NCBI RefSeq assembly: GCF_023284005.1 | Contig: NZ_JAKIKS010000003.1 | Coordinates: 1 to 64,000 of the forward strand | Source of the DNA: Shewanella surugensis | GTDB lineage: Bacteria > Pseudomonadota > Gammaproteobacteria > Enterobacterales > Shewanellaceae | Direction of reading: 5' to 3' | Length of the DNA: 64,000 nucleotides | Shown: positions 37,687-47,831 of the stretch, one piece after another | Layout: each line of letters opens with the position of its first letter | Position numbering within the stretch: position 1 is the stretch's first letter | Program-made: the position numbers and the translations under genes | The notes under the pieces: generated by a model | Told to the model about the DNA's origin: nothing | The model's database searches: none | Seen by the model: the letters and a program-made list of their open reading frames with translations, nothing else

Positions 37687-38133
37687 ATGCTAATCGATCG
37701 TGGCCTGCCTCTGGTAGGTTATCGGTTCGCTGTGGTGATAATGACCACAGGTATACCGAATCCTGTCGACATTGAGTTTAAAGAAGTGAGTGGGCTAAAA
37801 ATGAGTCGCTCCATTGTAAAAAATGCCGGCATGACCAGTTTAGATAATCAGCTGCCGACACAAAACCTGCTACTCAAACGTGGAGTATTTTCATCTATTA
37901 GCCCATTAACATTAGCCAATACAGTGGAGTCTTTTTTTTGGGATACGCGTTTGCTACGTAAAGACATTTTGATTTGCGTACTGGATGAAAATAATTTGCC
38001 ACAAAATAGCTGGCTAGTCAGTAATGCTTATCTGGAATCTTGGGAGTGGGATGGTCTTAATGCCAGTAGTAATGAGTTGCTGATTGAATCGATGAGCTTT
38101 AAATATTCGGGGATTAAATATGTACCTATTTAG
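37687..38133 (+). CDS. Tube-type protein (Pvc5-like), second copy
   Basis: 148 residues with the gp19-like pattern: PLVGYRFAVVI, IEFKEVSGLKMSRSI and NLLLKRGVF near the middle, and NELLIESMSFKYSGIKY at the end. It diverges clearly from the first tube protein. In PVC the analogous second tube protein makes the initiating ring on the baseplate side; that role is inferred. Confidence 0.85.
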   Translation: MLIDRGLPLVGYRFAVVIMTTGIPNPVDIEFKEVSGLKMSRSIVKNAGMTSLDNQLPTQNLLLKRGVFSSISPLTLANTVESFFWDTRLLRKDILICVLDENNLPQNSWLVSNAYLESWEWDGLNASSNELLIESMSFKYSGIKYVPI

Positions 38134-38172
38134 GGGCGTGATAATGAATGTTTTTGCGAAAGGAGACGATAT

Positions 38173-38448
38173 ATGGAACAGGCGAATATTAAAAATGTGA
38201 CCATGAAGATCAGTGATAAAAGTAACAATAATGCGGTCAAAGCTAATTCAGACTCGGCTGAAGCTAGTGCGACCAATGAAGATGATCCCAGCGATATGAA
38301 AGCTAAAATTAAGTCATTGACAGAGCAATTGGGTGGGCTATCAAAAAAACTGAGTGATTATGCTTGCTGTCAACAGCCTTTCACTCAAGAGCTTGGTCAG
38401 TATTTATCCAATAACTTTGAAGATCATGAATTGAGAAAGAGGCCTTAA
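38173..38448 (+). CDS. Small eCIS protein (Pvc6-like by position)
   Basis: 91 residues with a disordered, Asn/Ser-rich first half and a helical second half (KAKIKSLTEQLGGLSKKLSDYACC). It sits exactly between the second tube and the LysM-type adaptor, where Pvc6/Afp6 occurs. Sequence alone does not identify it. AGGAGA precedes the ATG; four bases separate it from the next gene. Confidence 0.6.
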   Translation: MEQANIKNVTMKISDKSNNNAVKANSDSAEASATNEDDPSDMKAKIKSLTEQLGGLSKKLSDYACCQQPFTQELGQYLSNNFEDHELRKRP

Positions 38449-38451
38449 TCT

Positions 38452-39321
38452 ATGTCTATTTTCAGCGATCCGACGCGTGCTTTTGTACCTGTGATTAAAG
38501 TGACCGGCTATGAAGATAAGGGGCAAACGAAAAAGAAAAGCAGTGTGACTTTACCCTATGATAAAGAATCCTTAGACGTTAGTTTTGAAACCTGTGTTGT
38601 CAGTGAAAAGTCCAATAAGGGCGAGGGGGATAGTTATTTTAGCCAGAGCAAACCGTCTTCACTCAAGGTGACCTTCGTACTTGATGATACGACTTTTTCT
38701 AATCCGCTGGCTTATGTGATGGCCAATAATTTGATCCCTTTTAGTGTTGATAAAACCATCAATAAACTCAAAGAATTATGTCATACAGTGGATAATAAGC
38801 TGCAGCATCCACCTTATGTGTCGATTAAATCCATGGGAATGCCATTGATGGATTCTGCCAGTGGCGTTTTCCATGGTTTGTTGACTGAAATGAAAGTAAA
38901 AAATGAACTGGTTGACTCTCTAGGTAACAGAGTAAAGGCCAAAGTGGTGTGTACTTTTAAACATTCAGGCTTGTTAACAGAGGGCAATGATTCTGGGGGC
39001 GTAGGAACCCAAATGCTTGCTGCGGTTGACGGGCTGTCTTTAGTTGCGATGGCGATGGCTAATTTTGGCACTATTGCCAGCGTTGCCACACTAGCGGCAG
39101 TGAATGGCCTAAACAGTCTGCGTAAGGTTGATGCGGGGGACATTGTTGAAGTGCCTGGGAAGTTAGCAGAAGCGGCTGAAAAAGTAAAAGCGCAGGGTGA
39201 GGAATTAATTGATAAAGCGGAGGACATTGCCAAGGAAGAAAAAGATAAAGCTTTAGACGTCCTTGAAGCTGGCTATCAAAAGAGTAAGGAAGCCGCCGTG
39301 GGGGTGATTAATAATGGCTGA
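38452..39321 (+). CDS. Tube-adaptor protein with LysM-like end (Pvc7-like)
   Basis: 289 residues. The first 180 residues follow the CIS-tube/LysM adaptor pattern: VTLPYDKESLDVSFE, SSLKVTFVLDDTTF and a long beta-rich core. A partial LysM signature, LAAVNGLNSLRKVDAGDIVEVP, appears near residue 210, and a charged helical tail (EKVKAQGEELIDKAEDIAKEEKDKA) follows. Such proteins attach the spike to the tube. It overlaps the spike gene by 8 bases. Confidence 0.75.
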   Translation: MSIFSDPTRAFVPVIKVTGYEDKGQTKKKSSVTLPYDKESLDVSFETCVVSEKSNKGEGDSYFSQSKPSSLKVTFVLDDTTFSNPLAYVMANNLIPFSVDKTINKLKELCHTVDNKLQHPPYVSIKSMGMPLMDSASGVFHGLLTEMKVKNELVDSLGNRVKAKVVCTFKHSGLLTEGNDSGGVGTQMLAAVDGLSLVAMAMANFGTIASVATLAAVNGLNSLRKVDAGDIVEVPGKLAEAAEKVKAQGEELIDKAEDIAKEEKDKALDVLEAGYQKSKEAAVGVINNG

Positions 39322-41047
39322 ATATAGCGTTAAAGTTGGTGGTGAACCGATAGAAATAAACTTAGAAGACAGCAGCTTGCATTGCCATTATGGGGTTAAC
39401 CAGATCCCTCAGTTGACCTTACGCATCAAGGATATGGACATAAAAAAGGGTATTGTTGCTGACGATACTGTAAATGATGGCGATAAAAAGCAGCCCTTTA
39501 AAATGGGCGCCAAAATCGAAATAACCACTGAGTTGGCAGATGATAAGGAGGTGGTTATTTTTAGCGGGTTGATCACCGAGCGGGCCATATTTAGGGACGG
39601 TGGCACGTTTTTAGAAGTGATTGCCCACGGTGATGTGATTAAGTTAACTGAAGGTCCTAGGAATTTTTTGCTGGATAAAGAGGTTAATGACTTCAAAATA
39701 ATAGAGGCTATGTATAAAGCCGCTGATCTTGATACCAAGGGTATTACTAAGCCAGCGCTTGAAGCAATGATACAACCACATTATTTTGCTTACCAGCAAA
39801 CGCCTTGGCGCGTCATGATGAATCGGATACTCGCCAATGGGTTGTTATTGGTACCGACCCCAAAAGGTAATAATGTGGTGGATCTGACGAAACAGGAGCC
39901 TAAAGCCGAAGAGATCCAGATAGCTCAGAGTGATATTGAAGGTTTTCGTTTACACCAGGATATTCGTTCACAGTTTGAAACTGTTACCGTAAGTGCTTGG
40001 GATGTCAAACAACAAAAAATGTCGGCACCGCAGGAAGGAAGTGGGGATGTGGTTAAGAATGAAGTGGGAGAGAAAAATAATGGTTTGCAGCTTGTACCTA
40101 AGGTGTTGCTGTTACAGCAAGGCGTGTTGGCATCCGAGAAAGAAAACAAGGCACGAGCCGATGCGGAGCTTATTTACCGTAAATTAGACCGTTATCGCGG
40201 TAAAGTGACCCTAGTCAAACATAGGTTAAAAAAGAAGGTACAACTATTGGATAGCCTCAAATTGAGTGAGTTTGGCGAGGCTTATTCGGGTACCTATCGA
40301 GTGACGGCAATTGAGCACGATTTTAACGGACAAAAATGGTCTATTACCTTTACGTTAGGCTTACATTTACATCATAGCTTGTTTTCAGATTGGTTAACGC
40401 TACCGCCAGTGCCAAATTTAATAGGTGTAGTCAGAGATTTTCCCAAAGAAAAAGAAAATCCTAAGGAACCCGGTTTGCAGCATATTCCAGTTGGAATAGC
40501 AGCAGTGGCAAAAAGTAAAATGGTTTGGGCAAGGTTACTCTCCCCTTATGCGGGAAAAGAAGTCGGGCTTTTTTTTCCACCCTCCCCTGGTGACGAGGTC
40601 ATCGTTAGTTTTGTCGGTGGGGACTGTCGTTATCCGGTTATTATCGGCGCTACCCATAACCCGAAAAATAAACCTCCAGTTCCTTTTAAAGAGGGAAAAT
40701 TGAAAAGGGGAGTTTATCTCAAGCATAGTGAAAAAAAGGAGAAGGAGAAAAAAGCTAAAGAAGTTTCCTATGCTTCGTTGGTTTTTGATGTGGAAAATGC
40801 GGATCTTTGTTTAAAAGTGGAGAAAGTAAAAGGAGGGCAAACTACGATGAAGATTGGTGGTGGTACTAAAGGTTTTGTCTTGGAAGCCAAAGACAAGGAT
40901 AAAAAATCTCAGGCAGGTCTCAGTATAGATAAAGGTTTGATTTTACAAGGGGATGAAAAAAATAGTATTACGCTAGCTAAGGATATTGATATCAAAACCA
41001 ATGGTAATGTCAACATTAAGGTAGGCAAAAAAGTGGAGATAAAATAA
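39314..41047 (+). CDS. Central spike protein (Pvc8/VgrG-like)
   Basis: 577 residues. The N-terminal gp27-like part includes TEGPRNFLLDKEVNDFKIIEAM and TPWRVMMNRILANGLLLVP. An OB-fold region (IGVVRDF, MVWARLLSPYAGKEVGLFFPPSPGDEVIVSFVGGDCRYPVIIGA) follows. The C-terminus is a triple-beta-helix-like needle with IKTNGNVNIKVGKKVEIK. This is the VgrG/Pvc8 architecture, the trimeric spike beneath the tube. No PAAR-repeat tip gene was found next to it. Confidence 0.92.
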   Translation: MAEYSVKVGGEPIEINLEDSSLHCHYGVNQIPQLTLRIKDMDIKKGIVADDTVNDGDKKQPFKMGAKIEITTELADDKEVVIFSGLITERAIFRDGGTFLEVIAHGDVIKLTEGPRNFLLDKEVNDFKIIEAMYKAADLDTKGITKPALEAMIQPHYFAYQQTPWRVMMNRILANGLLLVPTPKGNNVVDLTKQEPKAEEIQIAQSDIEGFRLHQDIRSQFETVTVSAWDVKQQKMSAPQEGSGDVVKNEVGEKNNGLQLVPKVLLLQQGVLASEKENKARADAELIYRKLDRYRGKVTLVKHRLKKKVQLLDSLKLSEFGEAYSGTYRVTAIEHDFNGQKWSITFTLGLHLHHSLFSDWLTLPPVPNLIGVVRDFPKEKENPKEPGLQHIPVGIAAVAKSKMVWARLLSPYAGKEVGLFFPPSPGDEVIVSFVGGDCRYPVIIGATHNPKNKPPVPFKEGKLKRGVYLKHSEKKEKEKKAKEVSYASLVFDVENADLCLKVEKVKGGQTTMKIGGGTKGFVLEAKDKDKKSQAGLSIDKGLILQGDEKNSITLAKDIDIKTNGNVNIKVGKKVEIK

Positions 41048-41445
41048 TGAATGATAATCGTCTTATTGGTAGCGGCTGGCAGTTCCCCCCTTGTTTTCGC
41101 ACCCCCAGCGTGGGGCCTGAAATGGTGTCTGGCGAGCAGACTATTGAGCAAAGCATTTATGTATTGTTGAATACTCAAGTCGGCGAGCGTTTTTTAAAGC
41201 CCAGTTTTGGTTGTGGCTTAGCGCAGTTTTTATTTCATAGTATCGATGCGACCTCACTGACAGACATTAAAGAAGAAATCGCCAAGGCTATCGCCCATCA
41301 TGAAAAGAGAATTAGCTTACAAGCGATTAATTTTGATACTCAGGGGATTTATGATGGTTTACTAAGCATAGAATTAAGCTATTTAATTAAAGACAGTAAT
41401 AGTTCAGCCAATATGGTGTTTCCGTTTTACCTGACTGAAGGATAA
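41047..41445 (+). CDS. Baseplate wedge protein gp25-like (Pvc9)
   Basis: 132 residues. GSGWQFPPCFRTP, EQTIEQSIYVLLNTQVGERFLKPSFGCGLAQFLF and the central DIKEEIAKAIAHHEKRI are typical of the gp25/Pvc9 family, which nucleates sheath assembly. It shares one base with the spike stop codon, so translation is coupled. Confidence 0.93.
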   Translation: MNDNRLIGSGWQFPPCFRTPSVGPEMVSGEQTIEQSIYVLLNTQVGERFLKPSFGCGLAQFLFHSIDATSLTDIKEEIAKAIAHHEKRISLQAINFDTQGIYDGLLSIELSYLIKDSNSSANMVFPFYLTEG

Positions 41446-41644
41446 ATATTCTCATTACGCATATTTCTTACTTATTAATAACGCCTCAACACACCCAGTC
41501 ACACTTCAATTCATTGTTTATTATGTTTTTTTAATGTTTTATTCTTTTCACTTATTGTAAGTAAAGCGTTTACCTTTGTCTTTAGGGGGGGCTTAGTCAA
41601 ATTGGTATAAGCTCACGCTTTGCATCCTGTCTTAGGATTTTGTT

Positions 41645-44600
41645 ATGACCAGCATGAAAAATCAAGCCACAGCGGCAGTGTCAACTGAGCAGGTGGTGAA
41701 TGAGACCGCGACTGCGCCAACGAAGGGGCAGAGTCAAAGTTCAAGGGGCCTTGTGCAATTGGCAACGGGTTACTTTGCAGTAGAAGAGCGCAGCTTTAGC
41801 GGCTGGCTTGACTATATGCGTCGCTTTGCCAGTGAATTACGTTTTGTCGATGGTGAGTCACAAACGATTAATGGTCGCTGGCTATCGGCGTTGCCGGATG
41901 TAGTGCAAAGTGTTGCTCTGCAAGCTCTACTTGCGGGCGAACCTGTCACCGACGATATTAACGCTCTCGCTGCACGTCCAGATATTGCCGGTTTATTGGC
42001 TTTTTTCACCATGATGCAGTATCCCTTTGAGCAGTTTAAACGTTTTACTGAACGGCATCAGCAGCATTATTACCGCGATGTATTGGGGTTTAAAACCCAA
42101 CCGCCAGTGGCAGATAAAAGTCATTTGGTACTCAGTTTGCAAGATGATGTTCCGTCTATGACCTTGTTAGCCGGGACGCAATTTAGCGGCGGTGAAGATC
42201 AAGCGGGTAATCCACTTATTTACCAAACCAAGACTAATGCCTTAATTAATCATGCTCAGGTGGATAAAGTGTTGTCCTTGTCACGGCAGCGGGGATCGGG
42301 TGAGTTGCTGTTAACAACGGGCCAAGATATCGAACAGGAAATAGAAATGCCGGCTGAGGGGGTATTAACCTTTGGTGAAGCGAATTTAAACACTCCAGAT
42401 ATTCAGCGTTTACCTGAGCTGGGTTTTACCTTAGTTTCTCCTGAATTGTATCTTAGTGGCGGTCTACGTACATTGAGGTTGAATTTCACCGTGAAAGAAG
42501 GGGGGAGTTTAGCCGCTTTTGATATCACCCAATATTTTGATTTAAGCATTTCAGGGGCCGAAGGCATGCTGCCGCTGACATCGGCAACCCCATTTTGCCG
42601 CATCAAGGTAATGGATAGAGAAGTGGAGATTAAGTTGGAAAGATTATTTCCGCCAATAACCACTTATGTTGATGACAGTTTAACATTAGCAGAGCAGGCA
42701 GTATTGCCTCAAGAACCTTTCATTTCTTTTGTGCTTAAAAGGTCAATGTATGCCGGTAGTTATGGTGATAACGATGGTGACGATGAGGTACTACGCCAGC
42801 TTAGAAGTGGGATTTTTACCCGGATAAATCTAACCGTTATCGTCGAGGGGGTGAGCGGTATTATTGCGAGTAACAGCAATGGCCAGCTTGATACCAGTGA
42901 GCCTTTTACGCCTTTTACCCATGAGCCCCGTATTGCCTCGGTGTTTGAATTTACCCATCCTGAGTTGTTAGTCAAACAGGTGCAGCAGGCGCAGTTGAGT
43001 TTTAACTGGCTGGACCGACCGATTGATTGGAATGAACATTATTTGGCCTATAGAAAATATCGTGATGCTAAGGCGATAAATGCAGTAACGGATGCAACTT
43101 TAACTGATTGGATAGTGAGTCGTGTTGATGTATTTTACTCGGATAAACTCGATGCAGTATTAAATGCTGCAGCCTTATTTGGTCCAGATAAACCACACAA
43201 TAATGTGCATCAACATGTACTGACTTTTACCGAGATTCAAGAATTTAATTATTATCAATATAGTGAGTTACCCCATGATGATAATGATCTTAGCAACTGG
43301 CCTAAACAATATAAGTTAGTATTAACAGCGAATGATTTTGGTCATGGCGATTATAGTCAGGTGGTACAATATGCTGCTTTTAAAAACTTGCCTATATACA
43401 ATAATACCGCTGAAGATGGTCAGGTTTTATTAACGGTCAATCAACCCTATACCCCAACGCTAGATACTGTGCAGCTGAACTACCAAAGTCAAGCCGAATT
43501 TACCCGAGAGGGAGCCAGTGGTCGACATAAACTGCAATATATTCATCCGCTTGGTCGGCAGTTCATGGAAGGGGGCGCTAGCGATAGCATCACTTTATTG
43601 CCACAGCTGAATGCGTTGGGCTATCTTTACATTGGTTTATCTGGCGTGACAGCTCCTGGGCAGTTCAGACTCTATTTTCAGCTTGATCCTGTCGATGGCA
43701 GTAATATTAATGATAACCCAGAGGTTGACTGGCATTATTTAACCGATTCGGGTTGGGCATTTTTTGATAGCAGCAATCTCGGTAGTGCGCGTATTATTGA
43801 AGACTCAACGTATAAACTGCTAGATAGTGGGGTGGTGACGTTTGAATTACCCGAGCTAGAAATAGGCGAAAATTTTACCGGGGATAGCCGTTTTTGGATC
43901 CGTTTGTCTATCAGTGAACAAGCAGCCTCAACAGAATCTATTGCCCTTTATTCCAGAATTAGACAGGTCTATGCACAGGGGGTCGAGGTTGAATTAGTGG
44001 GGCTGGATAATGATGCGACTCATTTCATCACGCCATTAGTTGCAGAGAGCATTTCGTCTCTCGTGACATCCGAGCCTGATATTTCTGAGGTGTTGCAGCC
44101 TTATGCCTCTTTTGGCGGTAAAAGCGCTGAGCCAGCATCGATACTGGCGGTTCGCGCCAGTGAACGATTAAGGCATAAAAACAGGGCGATGACGGCCTGG
44201 GATTATGAGCATTTAGTGCTGGCACAGTTTCCTGAGTTATTTCTGGTGCGCTGTTTTGCCAATAGGTCGGTGGAAAATAGCCAAGTATCTCAGCCCTTGT
44301 CGCCAGCACTCGCTCAAGTGGCTGTAATGGTGGTGCCAGTTAATCATAATCCGGATATTTTACAGCCCAAGGTGCCGTTGTATTTAAAACGCCGGATACA
44401 GCGCTATGTGGAGCAAGTGGCGCCGCTGGGGGTGATCAGCAAGGTATACGACCCGGTTTATGAAGAAGTCGAACTGGAATTGTTTGCCAAAATATTATCT
44501 GATTATGATATTGAAAGCGTCGAAGGTCAGTTGAATCAAATGATTGTTGACTATATGACCCCCTGGAATGGAACCGATAGCAATAATCAAGACGTAGCAA

Positions 44601-44872
44601 AGGAAATATACCTAACCGAACTGGCCATGGTGCTGGAGCGGCATGCAGCGGTTGAAAAAATCTATGTGATGCGTGCTCAGCAGACGCTTGTTAATGATGA
44701 CATTCTGCGTTACAGCGCGAAAGATGAGGACGATAACCGGATTGAACCGAGTGAGCTAGGTGCTATTTTGGTGCCTAAGCCTAACCATAAAATCAGTTTA
44801 TTTAATACCGATGTCGAGCTCTTCGAAGGGATTGGGAAATATCGATTAGAACTCGACTTTATTGTCAGTTAA
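41645..44872 (+). CDS. Baseplate J-like protein (Pvc11-like)
   Basis: 1075 residues, a size typical of Pvc11. The N-terminal part contains YMRRFASELRFVDG and FKRFTERHQQHYYRDVLGF. The C-terminal gpJ-like region includes ERLRHKNRAMTAWDYEHLVLAQFPELFLVRCF and the YLKRRIQRYVEQVAPLGVISKVYDPVYEEVELE segment characteristic of J proteins. It forms the baseplate wedges with the next large gene. A 193-base gap with an octamer repeat and a terminator-like hairpin follows. Confidence 0.88.
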   Translation: MTSMKNQATAAVSTEQVVNETATAPTKGQSQSSRGLVQLATGYFAVEERSFSGWLDYMRRFASELRFVDGESQTINGRWLSALPDVVQSVALQALLAGEPVTDDINALAARPDIAGLLAFFTMMQYPFEQFKRFTERHQQHYYRDVLGFKTQPPVADKSHLVLSLQDDVPSMTLLAGTQFSGGEDQAGNPLIYQTKTNALINHAQVDKVLSLSRQRGSGELLLTTGQDIEQEIEMPAEGVLTFGEANLNTPDIQRLPELGFTLVSPELYLSGGLRTLRLNFTVKEGGSLAAFDITQYFDLSISGAEGMLPLTSATPFCRIKVMDREVEIKLERLFPPITTYVDDSLTLAEQAVLPQEPFISFVLKRSMYAGSYGDNDGDDEVLRQLRSGIFTRINLTVIVEGVSGIIASNSNGQLDTSEPFTPFTHEPRIASVFEFTHPELLVKQVQQAQLSFNWLDRPIDWNEHYLAYRKYRDAKAINAVTDATLTDWIVSRVDVFYSDKLDAVLNAAALFGPDKPHNNVHQHVLTFTEIQEFNYYQYSELPHDDNDLSNWPKQYKLVLTANDFGHGDYSQVVQYAAFKNLPIYNNTAEDGQVLLTVNQPYTPTLDTVQLNYQSQAEFTREGASGRHKLQYIHPLGRQFMEGGASDSITLLPQLNALGYLYIGLSGVTAPGQFRLYFQLDPVDGSNINDNPEVDWHYLTDSGWAFFDSSNLGSARIIEDSTYKLLDSGVVTFELPELEIGENFTGDSRFWIRLSISEQAASTESIALYSRIRQVYAQGVEVELVGLDNDATHFITPLVAESISSLVTSEPDISEVLQPYASFGGKSAEPASILAVRASERLRHKNRAMTAWDYEHLVLAQFPELFLVRCFANRSVENSQVSQPLSPALAQVAVMVVPVNHNPDILQPKVPLYLKRRIQRYVEQVAPLGVISKVYDPVYEEVELELFAKILSDYDIESVEGQLNQMIVDYMTPWNGTDSNNQDVAKEIYLTELAMVLERHAAVEKIYVMRAQQTLVNDDILRYSAKDEDDNRIEPSELGAILVPKPNHKISLFNTDVELFEGIGKYRLELDFIVS

Positions 44873-44887
44873 TTAAAGTCACATCAA

Positions 44888-44943
44888 AATACTTCAATAC
44901 TTCAATACTTCAATACTTCAATACTTCAATACTTCAATACTTC
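44888..44943. repeat. Seven perfect 8-bp tandem repeats (AATACTTC)
   Basis: AATACTTC repeats seven times without interruption between two baseplate genes. The eight-base unit is noncoding and prone to slippage. It lies about 120 bases before the Pvc12-like start and upstream of a terminator-like hairpin. Confidence 0.95.
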
Positions 44944-45011
44944 AATTCATCAATTTAAAATCCAATTTAATGACAAAATCATTATAAATCAGCTTGGTAT
45001 TGGGTTTTTAC

Positions 45012-45054
45012 GCACCTGTTTGATGAGGTTGTTACTCAGATAGGTGCCTTTTTT
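45012..45054 (+). terminator. Terminator-like hairpin before the Pvc12-like gene
   Basis: GCACCT (45012-45017) pairs with AGGTGC (45042-45047), with an inner GAG/CTC, followed by a six-T run. It is inside the operon, 11 bases before the next start, so it would act as an attenuator or need antitermination. Confidence 0.6.
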
Positions 45055-45065
45055 ATGGGGTCGTT

Positions 45066-47822
45066 ATGACACAAGACAATCTCGCGGAACTGTCAGACAG
45101 TGCGCTGATAGAAAGTGGACAAAATAGTCAATACCTAAAAGAACAAGCCTTGAGTTTGATTCAAATGGTTTGTGGTGAAACGTGGAGCGATCATAATACC
45201 GGCGATCCTGGTATCACTTTGCTGGAAGTACTGGCGTTTGTGATTTCGGATTTAAGCTTTCGGTTAGACTTTCCTATTCGTGATTTGTTGGCGCCAGATC
45301 CAGAGGAGGATGCCAGTACTCATCGAACACCCTTTTATTTGGCGCCGCAAATATTACCCTCAAATGCGGTCACATTGGCAGATTACCGCCGGGCTATTAT
45401 CGATATTCCAGGCATTAAAAATGTGAGTGTTTTACCGGTTTCAAACAGTGATAACACACTTTCTGCAGCGACTAATGTCGCCAGCGGCAGTGTTGATATT
45501 AGGGTGGATCTAGACGAACACTGGCAAGAAAAAACGGATGAGGAAAAACATGTTTTATATGAACAAGTCAGGCAAAGGTTTTTAACCGAGCGAAATATTA
45601 ATCAAGATATTAATGCCATCATCCCGGTAGAAAAACATCATGTGATTGTGGCTTTTTCGTTGGCTTTTGAGAACATTAGTAGCCCGATTGAAGCGATTGT
45701 TGATGTTTTTAACAAGGTTAACATTATCTTGGCTCCAGATGTAAAACGTTACAGCAGTGATATGCTAAAGGAGGCGGGTTATACCGGGGATGAGATTTAT
45801 GAAGGGCCCTTACTGAGTAATGGTTTTATTCGTGAGCTTGATATTAATCGGCTTAAGATCCCGGAGACTATCTATGCCTCAGATATTTTTGAAGCTTTAG
45901 ATGGCATTAGCCGTTTAACGCGTATTAAGTCATTTGCGTTTAGGCCTACGGAGGAAGATAGCCTTAATCAAGGACGAGATTATCTTAATTGGCGTTTTAA
46001 AATTTCACCTGAGCATACACCTAAATTTGATATCAGTGCCTCATTATCACTGCTTGAGTTGACCATTGATGGTCAAGATTATCGGCTCTCGGCGCAAGAA
46101 AAAGAAATCATTATTAGCCGCTTTCAAGAGAGCGAAGTACAGGCGAGTGAAGGCATCGATAGCAGTGATTTTTTCTCTGAATATGTCAGTGGCCGTTATA
46201 GAGAGCTAAACCAATACATTTCACTGCAACATGAGTTCCCCTCAATATATAAGTTAGCAGAGTCGCGCCTTGATGATGACATTGAAACGAAAGAACAAGC
46301 CCATATTATGCAGCTTAAGGGCTACCTGACCTTATTTGATCAATGTTTGGCTGATCAGTTTTCCCAGCTGGATAATTTAAGAAGGTTACTGGCTCTGCCT
46401 GAACAGGCGATTTTTTCAAGGCTGGCGAACGTATTCGATAGTATGTTGGCCAGCGAATCTCTCTGCTCTGCACAAGTTAACCAATTCTGGGATGATGTGC
46501 GGCAATTACCCATGACTCAATTAAGTCAGCCTCTTATTGATGCCAGCGGTGCGGGACATCTACTGGGGGAGTATTTTAATCAATATCAGCAGCACGGTTT
46601 TCAACCGCTACTGGAGCCAGTATTAAGCGCGGGGCAGTTAGATCGATTTAAACGCAGTTTGGAACACCTTTTAGCGCGATTTTCTGAAACGAGTTTAGAT
46701 GCTAATGTGCTTAAATATGGCTTGGTTTTTAGCCATTACTTACCCCAATTTGAACCACTTCCTGTAGATATTAGCGCCGATCAACCCTTGTTAGATAAGC
46801 TGGTGATGCTTAAACAAGTGATTGATTTAGCTTCTATCATTCATCATTACCCGAGTTTGAGTCAGTATCGCACAGGTGGATTTAATTACCTTAACGATAA
46901 TATTGATCACTGCCATTCTTCTGGTTTGGCTACGCGTATTATGCGTTTTATGGGCTTTTCTCATATTGGACAAATGCCGCTGGCGACCAATAATCGAGAA
47001 AGCTTTTATTTGTTGGAAGGAACATTACTGAGACATTGTGATACAGAGTCCTCAACTAATAAAGAGTCCTCTACGAATAAAGAGTCCTCTACGGCAACAG
47101 AACCTTTTTTTGCACAAGATAAGTTGTTTTTTGTGTTACCGAACTGGCCGTCACGCTTGGCTGAGTCTCATTTTACTCAGTTGCTTAATACTCAAATTGC
47201 TCAAGCTTGCCCTGTACACCTACACGCTGAAGTCATTCGATTGAATCGTCCAACAATGAGCTTATTTGAGTGCCTTTATTACGCTTGGTTAAATGCCATG
47301 TCACAAAAGCCATTGACGCTAGGAAAAGAGCTGCAATATAACTCGACTGAACGGGCTAATATTGAGCGGATTAATAGATTGTCGAGCCTATTAAGAGATT
47401 TTGTTAATACACCGGGAACATTACAAGAGCATATTTTACAGACATTTGTAGGAGATACATTCCCTGAAAACTTGAAATCAATGATCCGGCCTTGGCTGGC
47501 TGCTAAGGATGAAGACTCGCTCACTGGCAATACTGTGGCTGAGTTACAAAAGAACGTTGATGATATTTTAAGCATCGATCCTGCATATTATGCTCATATC
47601 AGCAGTGAGCAGTTATTCAATGAAATTTGCCATGTTCAGATTACCCAACTGATAAACCCTTACCCCATCAAGACGGGTAAAGTTGATCAAGGTTTTAGAG
47701 TTGGTTTTAGGCCGCTTGAATATCTGCAATTTTCGGCTCCAGTACATATTGCCAGTATTAACCCTAGTTTGAATAAAACTCCCCATTTATCTGTTGGCGT
47801 TAGTGAGCCAAATATTTTATAA
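45066..47822 (+). CDS. Second large baseplate protein (Pvc12-like)
   Basis: 918 residues. Opening residues SLIQMVCGETWSDHNTGDPGITLLEVLAFVISDLSFRLDFPIRDLL match the Pvc12/Afp12 N-terminus. A J-like DYRRAIIDIPGIKNVSVLPV follows. MQLKGYLTLFDQCLADQFSQLDNLRRLLAL is another family signature. The C-terminal 250 residues are less typical and include a repeat-encoded ESSTNKESSTNKESST linker (DNA repeat at 47046-47096). It pairs with the Pvc11-like protein in the wedge. Confidence 0.85.
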   Translation: MTQDNLAELSDSALIESGQNSQYLKEQALSLIQMVCGETWSDHNTGDPGITLLEVLAFVISDLSFRLDFPIRDLLAPDPEEDASTHRTPFYLAPQILPSNAVTLADYRRAIIDIPGIKNVSVLPVSNSDNTLSAATNVASGSVDIRVDLDEHWQEKTDEEKHVLYEQVRQRFLTERNINQDINAIIPVEKHHVIVAFSLAFENISSPIEAIVDVFNKVNIILAPDVKRYSSDMLKEAGYTGDEIYEGPLLSNGFIRELDINRLKIPETIYASDIFEALDGISRLTRIKSFAFRPTEEDSLNQGRDYLNWRFKISPEHTPKFDISASLSLLELTIDGQDYRLSAQEKEIIISRFQESEVQASEGIDSSDFFSEYVSGRYRELNQYISLQHEFPSIYKLAESRLDDDIETKEQAHIMQLKGYLTLFDQCLADQFSQLDNLRRLLALPEQAIFSRLANVFDSMLASESLCSAQVNQFWDDVRQLPMTQLSQPLIDASGAGHLLGEYFNQYQQHGFQPLLEPVLSAGQLDRFKRSLEHLLARFSETSLDANVLKYGLVFSHYLPQFEPLPVDISADQPLLDKLVMLKQVIDLASIIHHYPSLSQYRTGGFNYLNDNIDHCHSSGLATRIMRFMGFSHIGQMPLATNNRESFYLLEGTLLRHCDTESSTNKESSTNKESSTATEPFFAQDKLFFVLPNWPSRLAESHFTQLLNTQIAQACPVHLHAEVIRLNRPTMSLFECLYYAWLNAMSQKPLTLGKELQYNSTERANIERINRLSSLLRDFVNTPGTLQEHILQTFVGDTFPENLKSMIRPWLAAKDEDSLTGNTVAELQKNVDDILSIDPAYYAHISSEQLFNEICHVQITQLINPYPIKTGKVDQGFRVGFRPLEYLQFSAPVHIASINPSLNKTPHLSVGVSEPNIL

Positions 47823-47831
47823 GGAATTCAC

